From contig NZ_CP079946.1 of assembly GCF_019968905.1 (NCBI RefSeq), forward strand, positions 7,537,356-7,601,355: a stretch of 64,000 nt of DNA. The letters are read 5' to 3'. This document shows, piece after piece, positions 35,449 to 45,800 of the stretch. Source of the stretch: Corallococcus sp. EGB (lineage in GTDB: Bacteria; Myxococcota; Myxococcia; Myxococcales; Myxococcaceae). Both the position numbers and the translations under genes were made by a program. Under the pieces are notes generated by a model. That model did not search any database. It saw nothing but the letters and a program-made list of their open reading frames with translations, and was not told where the DNA came from. Positions within the stretch are counted from its first letter, which is position 1. Each line of letters opens with the position of its first letter.

Positions 35449-36639
35449 ATGAAGACCGCTTCCCTCCTCTGCCTCGCCGCCCTGGGCGTGGCTTCGACGT
35501 CCGAAGCCGCCACCCACTTCGAAATCAAGAACCGCCGCATCGAGCCGCGCCAGACGCTGGCCGGTGCGCTGCACGAGGCGGCGCTGCCCGACGAGCAGGT
35601 GACGGCGGTCATCTCCGCGCTGGAGGGCGTGTTCGACTTCCGCAAGTCGCGCGTGGGCGACCAGTTCCGGCTGGTGATGCGCGACGGAGAGCTGGACTTC
35701 TTCGACTACCGCCAGAGCGCGGTGGACGAGTGGCAGGTGCGCCGCGACGGCGAGAAGTACATCGGCAGCAAGCGCTCCATCGACGTGGAGAAGCAGGTGT
35801 CGGTGGTGTCGCTGGAGATCAACTCGTCCCTGTACGAGGCGACGCTGGCGGCGGGCGAGGACCCGTCCATCGGCCTGGTGCTGTCGGACGTGTTCGCGTG
35901 GGACATCGACTTCTACCGGGACGTGCGCAAGGGCGACAAGGCGAAGGCCCTGGTGGAGAAGTTCGTCTCCAAGGGCCGCGTGCTGCGCTACGGCGAGGTG
36001 CTGGCGGCCACGTATGAGGGCGGCCTGGTGGGCAACAAGCGCGTGTTCCGCTACGTGCTGCCCAACGGCGAGGCCAACTTCTTCCAGGAGGACGGCGCGA
36101 GCGCGAAGAAGACCTTCCTCAAGAGCCCGCTGAAGTACGCGCACATCACCAGCAGCTTCGGGTCGCGCTTCCACCCGGTGCTCCAGTACGTGAAGAACCA
36201 CAACGGCGTGGACTACGGCACGCCCATTGGCACCCCGGTGTGGGCCGTGGCGGACGGCACCGTCGTGTCCGCGGGCAACGCGGGCGCCGCGGGCAACATG
36301 GTGGTGCTGCGCCACGCCAACGGCCTGGAGACGCAGTACATGCACCTGTCGCGCTTTGGCGACGGCGTGCGCGCCGGCCAGCGCGTGCGGCAGAAGCAGG
36401 TGATTGCCTACTCCGGCAACACCGGCCGCTCCACCGGCCCGCACCTGCACTTCGGCCTGAAGCGCAACGGCGCCTACGCCAACCCGCTCACCCAGAAGTT
36501 CCCCCGCGCGGATCCGCTGCCCAAGGAGCTGACGGCGGACTTCCTCGCCAGGGCGCATGACATGGCCCAGCAGCTGGACACCGTGTCCGTGGCCGCCGTC
36601 GCCGGCAAGGCCGGCCCGCCGCCCGCCGCCGCGAAGTAG
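35449..36639 (+). CDS. Secreted M23 family peptidoglycan endopeptidase
   Basis: A 396-residue periplasmic metallopeptidase. A signal peptide (MKTASLLCLAALGVASTSEA) is followed by a helical/beta N-terminal region with two OapA/LysM-like segments (about 25-235). The M23 (LytM/lysostaphin) domain covers about 240-350. Zinc ligands are visible: His251 and Asp255 in HNGVDYG, and His334 in HLHF (catalytic His332). The intervening GNMVVLRHANGLETQYMHL is typical. It should cut peptide cross-links in the cell wall and is structured like Gram-negative MepM (YebA) enzymes. The ATG at 35449 is chosen because the signal peptide starts there; an upstream in-frame start at 35404 adds 15 residues without a better site. 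It follows spoVR by 94 bases, and an independent promoter is likely. Confidence 0.93.
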   Translation: MKTASLLCLAALGVASTSEAATHFEIKNRRIEPRQTLAGALHEAALPDEQVTAVISALEGVFDFRKSRVGDQFRLVMRDGELDFFDYRQSAVDEWQVRRDGEKYIGSKRSIDVEKQVSVVSLEINSSLYEATLAAGEDPSIGLVLSDVFAWDIDFYRDVRKGDKAKALVEKFVSKGRVLRYGEVLAATYEGGLVGNKRVFRYVLPNGEANFFQEDGASAKKTFLKSPLKYAHITSSFGSRFHPVLQYVKNHNGVDYGTPIGTPVWAVADGTVVSAGNAGAAGNMVVLRHANGLETQYMHLSRFGDGVRAGQRVRQKQVIAYSGNTGRSTGPHLHFGLKRNGAYANPLTQKFPRADPLPKELTADFLARAHDMAQQLDTVSVAAVAGKAGPPPAAAK

Positions 36640-36664
36640 CGCGAACGCCGGCGTTGAAGCCCCC

Positions 36665-36699
36665 CGGGCCCCCTCCCCTTCACGGTGGAGCGGGGCCCG
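36665..36699 (+). terminator. Terminator after the M23 peptidase gene
   Basis: An 8-bp GC-only inverted repeat (36665-36672 with 36692-36699) starts 25 bases after the stop codon and is followed by CGCTTTTC with a short T-run. The TIGR02265 gene converges from the other side, so it may serve both strands. Confidence 0.65.
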
Positions 36700-36717
36700 T
36701 CGCTTTTCGCCGGGCCG

Positions 36718-37305
36718 TCAGGTCCACTCGATGAGGAACTCGGAGTCGCCCAGGCTCCGCTCGGTGCCCCGCACGCGGCCCTCGCGGTGCAGCGCGGTGA
36801 GGGCGCCGCCGAGGATGCCCTCGTGGACCTCCACGGGCAGCAGGTCGCCCTTGAAGAGCAGGCGCACGCGCTTGTCGCCCAGGGCCTGGTACTCGCGCTG
36901 CCCGTAGCTCACCGCGGTGGAGTACGACGCGGGCGCGTTGCTGTACATGCGCTTGGGGTCTCCGCCGCCGGAGGTGAGGCGCAGGAGCGTCTGCCCCACC
37001 GTGGACTCGAAGAACGTCCCGACGATGGCCTCCCCGCACGCCCGCAGGGCCTCGTCGCGCGCGCCGTATTCCGGCTGGAGCGCTTCGGACGCGAAGGCGA
37101 GCAGCCGCAGGAAGTCCACTGCCGGATAGGAGAAGAAGTCCACCGGGCTTCGCTGCATGAGCGGCGCGCGCAGGGTCTCCGCGGCGTCGCGCCCCAGCCG
37201 CTGGTGCACCAGCCGCAGCACCGCCGCGAAGCTCAATCCCCGCACGGTGTCCCCCGGCCGCGTGAGGGCGATGCGCGCTTCCAGGTCATCCAGGGGGTGG
37301 GACAT
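36718..37305 (-). CDS. TIGR02265/DUF2378 family protein (myxobacterial paralogue family)
   Basis: A 195-residue protein of the DUF2378/TIGR02265 family, which is found as large paralogue groups almost only in myxobacteria. The pattern here is characteristic: ALTRPGDTVRGLSFAAVLRLV, then MQRSPVDFFSYPAVDFLRLL, and a C-terminal beta part with YEVE-like strands (RVRLLFKGDLLPVEVHEGI). No function is known; the proteins are cytosolic and have been linked loosely with signalling. The ATG at 37305 was chosen because the conserved domain begins right there, although the open frame reaches 37554 and no strong ribosome site is visible. It lies between the M23 gene (convergent) and the glycogen phosphorylase (divergent). 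Confidence 0.9.
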   Translation of the reverse strand: MSHPLDDLEARIALTRPGDTVRGLSFAAVLRLVHQRLGRDAAETLRAPLMQRSPVDFFSYPAVDFLRLLAFASEALQPEYGARDEALRACGEAIVGTFFESTVGQTLLRLTSGGGDPKRMYSNAPASYSTAVSYGQREYQALGDKRVRLLFKGDLLPVEVHEGILGGALTALHREGRVRGTERSLGDSEFLIEWT

Positions 37306-37583
37306 TCGCGGAGTGTTGTACCGCACTTCCTTGAACTTCCGGTCTTCCCTTGAGGGCAGCTTGCATGCCCCGCGCAGGCGCTGGGGCCGCGGCGCGTCAC
37401 GCGGGTCGCCGGACACCTTCCCTCCCTGGCGGAGGAGGCGGCCGACCCCGGGGAGGGGTGTGGGTTTCCCCTGCCCTGGGCTGGCGCGACACGGTACCCT
37501 TTCGCCATGGGCGTCCCGCGTCAAGCGCGCGGGGCGTTTTCGCAGTCCTTCCACCTTTTCGCGACCCTCGAGACGACCGACTT

Positions 37584-40091
<2,508 letters not shown>

Positions 40092-40106
40092 CGTGAGGCC
40101 CCAGGC

Positions 40107-40130
40107 GGCCCCGGCGAACCGGCCGGGGCC
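40107..40130. terminator. Bidirectional hairpin terminator between glgP and the M3 peptidase
   Basis: A perfect 9-bp GC stem (40107-40115 with 40122-40130, 6-nt loop) lies in the 52-bp gap between two convergent genes. There is no long U-run, but the position suits termination of both transcripts. Confidence 0.6.
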
Positions 40131-40143
40131 CCCTCGCCGTCAC

Positions 40144-42096
40144 TCAGGCGGCCTTGTTGAGCCAGGCCTCGTACGCGCGGAAGTCGTAGTCGCGGCCGAG
40201 GAAGTGGTGCACCAGCCGCGCGGCGTCGTCAGAGCCGCCCGGCTCCAGCACCGCGCGGCGGTAGGCCTGCGCGGGCTCCGGGTTGAGCAGGCCCTTCGTC
40301 TGGAACACCGTGAAGAGGTCCTTCGCGATGACCAGGGACCACATGTAAGTGTAGTAGTTGGACGAGTACCCGTCCAGGTGCCCGAAGGTGAGGTGGAAGT
40401 AGGTGCCCTCCAGGTACGGGAAGGGGATGTACTGGCTCTGCAGCTCGCGCACGAGCGCGGTGGCGTCCAGGTTCTTCGGGTCGCGCCGGTAGAGCTCCAG
40501 GCTGAGCGCCGCGTAGAACATCTGCTGGCGCACGAAGAGCCCCTTGCCGAACTCGTCCGCGGCGAGCATCCGCTCCACCAGCTCCGCGGGCAGCGCCTCG
40601 CCGGTCTGATAGTGCTTCGCGAAGGTCTGGAGGCACGTCACGTCGCGCGCCCACTCCTCCAGCATCTGCGACGGGGCCTCCACGAAGTCCCACTCCGTGC
40701 GCACGCCGGACAGGCCCGCCCACTTCGTGTGGCCGCCGAAGATGTGGTGCAGGAGGTGGCCGAACTCGTGGAAGAAGGTCTCCACGTCGCCGTGCTGCAT
40801 GAGCGCCGGCTCCGCGCCGGGCTTGGGGAAGTTGCAGATGAGCGCGCCTTCCGGCAGCCGCCGCCCGGACTTGCCGCTGGTCAGCGTGAACTGGGCCGCG
40901 TGCTTGTACTTGTCCGCGCGCGGGTGCATGTCCAGGAAGAAGCGGCCCTTGAGCGTCGGGCCCTCGTAGACGTCGTAGGCCTCCACGTCCGGGTGCCACA
41001 CGGGCACGTCCTTCACCGGGCGGTAGGTGACGCCGAAGAGGCGCGCGGTGAGGTCCAGCACGCCCTGCTTCACGCGGGTGTATTCGAAGTAGGGGCGCAC
41101 CGTCTGCGAGTCGAAGGCGTACTGCTCCGCCTTCACGCGGTCATCCAGGTAGCCGGAGTCCCACGGGTTCACCTTGTCGGCGGACGGGTCGTCCTTGCGC
41201 TTGCGCTCCAGGAGCACCGCGTAGTCGCGCTTCATGCGCGCCTCCGACGCGTCGGCGATCTTCCGGATGAAGGTGCCCGCGGCGTCCGCGGTGCGCACCA
41301 TCTTGTCCTCAGTGGCGTAGGCGGCCCAGTGCGGGTAGCCCAAGAGCGTGGCCAGCTCGTGGCGCTTCTGGACCAGCTTCTGGAGCACGTCCACGTTGGC
41401 GGGGTAGCCGCGCTGGCGGTTGGCGCGCCAGAGCGCTTCGCGGGCCTTGCCGTCGCGCGCGTAGGTGAGGAAGGGCACCAGGTCCGGGTAGTCCGTGGAG
41501 ATGCGCACCTGGCCATCCTCGCCGGGGGCGTGCGCGCGCACGTAGTCCTCCGGCAGGCCCGCCAGCGCGGCCGGGGGTAGCGACACCGTGCGGGTGTCCT
41601 GGCTGATGTTGCGGCTGAACTCCTGGCCAATGCGGACCAGCTCCTCCTGGAGCGCCTTCACCTTCGCGCGGGTGGCGTCGTCGCGGTCCACGCCGGCGCG
41701 GCGGAAGTCGCGCAGCACCTTCTCCATCCACTTGCGCGTGGCGGCGTCCGCCTGGGACAGGTCCACGCGCGCCAGGACGTTGTAGACGCCCCGGTCCATG
41801 CGGATGTCGTTGGCCAGGTTCTCGATGGCCTGCTCGGCCTGCTCCGCGGCTTCGCGCAGGGCGGCCTCCGGGTGCGTGTGGCGCACGACGCTGGCGCGCG
41901 CGGCGGCGTCATCCAGCGCGGCGGAGGACTCGTCGAACAGGTCCAGCACCTCCTGGGAGGGTGTGGAGGCGGGCAGCGTCTTCAGGCGCGCGATGCCGTC
42001 GCGGGCCTTGGTCAGGGCCTCCTCGCTCGCGCGGCGGAACTCCTCCGGTGGGCAGGTGACGTGGCGGGCGGCGTCGGGGACCAGGGGCTCGGACAC
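40144..42096 (-). CDS. M3 family metallopeptidase (thimet oligopeptidase-like)
   Basis: A 650-residue zinc oligopeptidase. The HEFGH zinc site is at about residues 443-447 in FFHEFGHLLHHIFGG, with the third ligand downstream in a helix around EAPSQMLEEW (Glu). Family landmarks such as RGYPANVDVLQKLVQKRHEL, GRFFLDMHPRADKYKHAA and FPYLEGTYFHLTFGHLDGYS match the thimet oligopeptidase/OpdA group, which degrades short peptides in the cytosol; no signal peptide is seen. Start: GTG at 42096 with an AGGAG site about nine bases upstream; the open frame to 42192 continues in low-quality sequence. The length is slightly below E. coli OpdA (680). It converges on glgP. Confidence 0.94.
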   Translation of the reverse strand: MSEPLVPDAARHVTCPPEEFRRASEEALTKARDGIARLKTLPASTPSQEVLDLFDESSAALDDAAARASVVRHTHPEAALREAAEQAEQAIENLANDIRMDRGVYNVLARVDLSQADAATRKWMEKVLRDFRRAGVDRDDATRAKVKALQEELVRIGQEFSRNISQDTRTVSLPPAALAGLPEDYVRAHAPGEDGQVRISTDYPDLVPFLTYARDGKAREALWRANRQRGYPANVDVLQKLVQKRHELATLLGYPHWAAYATEDKMVRTADAAGTFIRKIADASEARMKRDYAVLLERKRKDDPSADKVNPWDSGYLDDRVKAEQYAFDSQTVRPYFEYTRVKQGVLDLTARLFGVTYRPVKDVPVWHPDVEAYDVYEGPTLKGRFFLDMHPRADKYKHAAQFTLTSGKSGRRLPEGALICNFPKPGAEPALMQHGDVETFFHEFGHLLHHIFGGHTKWAGLSGVRTEWDFVEAPSQMLEEWARDVTCLQTFAKHYQTGEALPAELVERMLAADEFGKGLFVRQQMFYAALSLELYRRDPKNLDATALVRELQSQYIPFPYLEGTYFHLTFGHLDGYSSNYYTYMWSLVIAKDLFTVFQTKGLLNPEPAQAYRRAVLEPGGSDDAARLVHHFLGRDYDFRAYEAWLNKAA

Positions 42097-42288
42097 GGGG
42101 TGGGCTCCTCTCAAGCCGTGGGTGTCAGGGAAGGTGCCCAAAGCTAATGCGCTCCGCTGGCCCTGGCAGCATCCGTGTGGCGTGGCGCCCACGGGTGCCG
42201 GACAGTGGACGCCCTCCCCCGCCCCGTCCGTCGGGCGGCGGACGGGCGGGCCTCGATGCGGCGCCCCCCGTGGGCACCTCGGAGGTGA

Positions 42289-42711
42289 CTACCGGAACAC
42301 GAGCGTCACCTCGCCGATGATGATCCACCCGCCATCCAGCTCGTTTGCCGACACATACAGCCTCTTGTTGCCCGGTGTGGTGGCGCGTACTTCCACTCGA
42401 GCCTGGCCCTGGCGATCCGTGAAGCTTTTCTCCTGCGAGACGGTGAAGCCCTCGCCGTCGCCCACCTGCGTGTTCACGAAGCGTCCGGAAAGCGGCCTGG
42501 AGTCCTCGTTGCGCAGCGTGACCGTGACGACCATGGTGTCCTGACCGTTCGCCAGCAACGGATCCGTCCCCGGGGCAAGCTCCACCGAGCAGTTCTCCGG
42601 AGCAATCAGCGTGGAGGGAGCCTTCGGGTCCTCTCCACAGCCCACGGGGACACCCAGGGCCAGCAGCCCCACCACCAGACACCGAGCCAGCAGCACGCGC
42701 CGCGAAGACAT
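42289..42711 (-). CDS. Small lipoprotein with one Big-1-like domain
   Basis: A 140-residue lipoprotein. The leader (MSSRRVLLARCLVVGLLALG) ends at a Cys after GVPVG, and the mature chain consists of a single immunoglobulin-like (Big-1) beta-sandwich (MVVTVTLRNEDSRPLSGRFV, then GQARVEVRATTPGNKRLYV). It looks like a shortened paralogue of the N-terminal portion of the 1650-residue lipoprotein at 42864-47816: both share the leader pattern (RxxVLARCL), the ANGxDxxVVTVTxRxxD...LSGRxV stretch and the G-x-A-x-V-x-VK/RxTxPG motif. Start: the ATG at 42711 has a GGAAGGA site six bases upstream; the ATG at 42717 is too close to that site. A hairpin separates it from the large gene, so it is likely an independent unit on the cell surface. 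Confidence 0.82.
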   Translation of the reverse strand: MSSRRVLLARCLVVGLLALGVPVGCGEDPKAPSTLIAPENCSVELAPGTDPLLANGQDTMVVTVTLRNEDSRPLSGRFVNTQVGDGEGFTVSQEKSFTDRQGQARVEVRATTPGNKRLYVSANELDGGWIIIGEVTLVFR

Positions 42712-42795
42712 GAGCATTCCTTCCCAGACAGCCCGCGCCCGGAGCAGGCATGCGGCGGGCGGAGTCTGTCATGGCAGGGGTGCGCCCGTAACGGA

Positions 42796-42834
42796 GGAAG
42801 GCCGCCCCGGCGTGCGTGCCGGAGGCGGCCTTCC
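42796..42834 (-). terminator. Terminator after the large lipoprotein gene
   Basis: A perfect 11-bp inverted repeat (42796-42806 with 42824-42834) with an inner 5-bp stem (42807-42811 with 42818-42822) lies 29 bases after the stop of the 42864-47816 gene on the minus strand. No long T-run follows. Confidence 0.65.
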
Positions 42835-42863
42835 TGGGACTTCTCACGGGTGAGACGGAGACG

Positions 42864-45800
42864 TCAGTAGAACTCGGTCGGGCTCGTGGAGCCCTGCGGC
42901 TGCCGGACGGCTCGGGTCACGAAGTCGTTCTTGTTGTTGTCCGAGTCGTACCCATTGCCCCGGAGGGCGTCCGCGCCCCCCACGGCCATGGTGGCGGAGG
43001 TGGAGGTGGACACGGCCTTGCGCTCCAGGCTTCCGCCCACCGCCGGATGGGCCGGGGCCGCATTACCAGCACCACCCTCGGGGCTATTTCCGGTGCCCCA
43101 TCCCAGCAGGTCCACGTCCACGTACGTCCCACTCACGGGCTGCTGGATACGGACGTGGCCACCCGCGGTGGTGGAGGCCGACATGTCGAAGCTGTAGCCG
43201 ACGTCCCTGGCGGCCGTGCCGCTGTAGTTCGCCCCGCCCAGGAGGAAGTAGCCGTGGGCGCGGATGACCTTTCCGGCGGGGATGGTGACGTTCGCGCTCC
43301 AGGTGGTGCCGGTGGCGGACTTGTAGCCCACCTGCCAGTTGGACAGGTCCACGTCTGAATTCGTCGGGTTGTAGAGCTCGATGAACTCATCCGTCGCGGC
43401 CGCGCCAGTGCCGTTGCCACCGCTGATCTCACTGATGACCACGTGGTTCGTCAGCGGAGCCTTGACGACCTGCACCGTGACCGAGCCCCAGGTACCCCCG
43501 GGCGGATCCACCTTGCCGTTCTGGTCGCAGTACACCCACGGCTCGCCAACGAACCGGTAGCGGAAGCCGTAGTTGTACGTGCCCGCCGTGGGAATCTGGA
43601 GGACCGCCTTCATCTCGTCGTTGTTCGAGTTCGGCGGGGTGAAGCCCGGGTTGAAGTCCGCCGCCTTCCACGTCCAGCCCGCGGGGTTTGTGGCATCCGT
43701 GCCGTAGCCCAGCTGCGCCTCGATGAAGGGGTAGAAGTCGTTGCCCTTCGTGTTCCGCTGCGTGACGTCGTAGCTGTAGAACTGGCTGAAGATGTCGTAG
43801 CTGTCGTTGGCGTTGATGGTGGCCGGGTAGGCGCCGTCCGCCGACGGGAACGTCTTCGGGTACTGGATGGCGCACCAGTTCACCGGCTTCTCCACGTTCA
43901 GGCCGCAGTCGTCGTTGAGCTGACCCGGTGTGCCCCGGTTGCCGCCGGACAGGCTGCCGGTGGAGTCACACCAGTACCAGGCCTGCGCGCTGCCCTTCGT
44001 CCCGATGATGCTGGACGCGAGGCTCATGGCCCGGCCCGGCGTCTGGGGGAACGCGCTCGTGTACGTCAGGCTGTCCACCGTCACCGTGCCCTGCTTCAGC
44101 GTGATGGAGCCCGTGCTGTCCAGGGAGATGTCCGTGCCCCAGGCGTCATTCGCCGCCACGCCACCGTTGGTGGCGAAGTTCGCGTTCTGCGCGAGCACCG
44201 TGCGCCCGCCCGCCGGCACCAGCAGCGCGTGGCCGTGGTTGACCGTGAAGGACGTGGGCGTGCCCGCGCTGTTCACCAGGTCCACCCCCAGGCCGTTGGC
44301 GTCCAGCAGCTTCGTCGTGGTGTTGGTCAGCTCCACGTACTCCGTGAGGCCCGCGAGCGGCGAGTGCATCACCTCGGAGATGACCAGCTCTCCCGCGCCC
44401 GGGTGCGTCGCCGTGGCGCACGCGCCCGCGTAGCAGACCGCGTTCGCGCCAGGGCAGGCCTGGAGGGTCGTCTCACCGGCCACGCAGGTCGGCGCGCCAT
44501 TCTGCACCTCGCACACCGACGAGTAGACCTCCAGCGACGTGCCGTCCTCCGCGCACTGGGGCCCCGGCGGCGTGCACACGTAGCCGCTGCACGGGTTGGT
44601 GGTGGCGGAGCTCGCCGTGGCCAGCCCGCTGGCGTTGCCCGCGCCGTCGAACGTCTTCAGCGCGAAGTAGTACGTCGTGCCTTCCGTCAGGCCGGTGACG
44701 GTGAAGGACTCCGCCGTGCCCGCCGTCTTCGGCGCAGGCACGCCCGTCACGAGCGTGGCCGAGTCGAAGGTGGCGTCGGTGATGGCGGACGTGGCGTAGC
44801 GCAGCTCGTAGCGAGCCGCCGTGCCCAGGACGCCGTCGTCACCGGGGGCCTGCCAGTCCAGCCGGATGCTGCCGCCAGACACCGCCGTCGCACGGAAGTT
44901 CGCCGCGACAGCAGGCGCCTGCGTGTCGGAGATGATCAGGTCCGCGGACGTGATGTCCTGGAGGCCGCCGGCGCTCGCCTTGAGCTGATACGTCCCCTCG
45001 TCATTGATGCTGAGGCCGCTGAAGGTGGCCACGCCGCCCACGGTGGCTCGCGTGGGGATGCCCTGTGCGAAGGTGCCGCCCACCAGCGCCAGCTGCACAT
45101 CCACCGACGCGCCGGTCACGTTGTTGCCGAAGGCGTCGCGCACCGCGACCTGGATGTCCGCCAGCGACTGCCGCACCGAGCCCGTCGTGGGCGCGGAGGC
45201 GAAGAGCAGCTGGGCCGCGGACGCCGGGAGGATGGTGAAGGTGTGCGAGACCGTGAGCGATGGGTCCGTCACGTCCTTGGCGGTGACCGACTGGTCCCCG
45301 GAGGTGCGCAGCTCCACGTTGAAGGTGCGCCGGCCCTCGTCCAGCAGGGTGAAGGTGTACGCGCCGGGCAGCACCGCCCGCGTGTCCGTGGAGGAGAACG
45401 TCACCGTGGACGCGTAGTCCTTCGCCACGTTGCCGTAGGCGTCATGCGCCACCAGCTCGTAGCTCAGCGTCTGGCCCGCACCGAAGGGGCCCGCGCTCGC
45501 GACGACCGCGAGGGACGCGGCCGCGCTGGCGCGCACCTCGGTGCTCACCGTCGCGGTGACGGTCGGGGTCGCGGGAACCGTGGCGGTGAGCGACTGCGCT
45601 CCCGCCGTCTTGAACACCAGGCCGGAGACCGTCTTCTGGCCCCCGTCCGCCGGGATGAAGACCGCGTCCGCGGGCAGCACCGCCTGCGCATCCGAGGACG
45701 TGAAGTGCACCGTGCCGGCGTAGCTGCTGACGCGGTTGCCGAAGGCATCCGTCACGGACACGGTCACGTTGTTCGAGGCACCCGCGGTGACAGAAGCCGG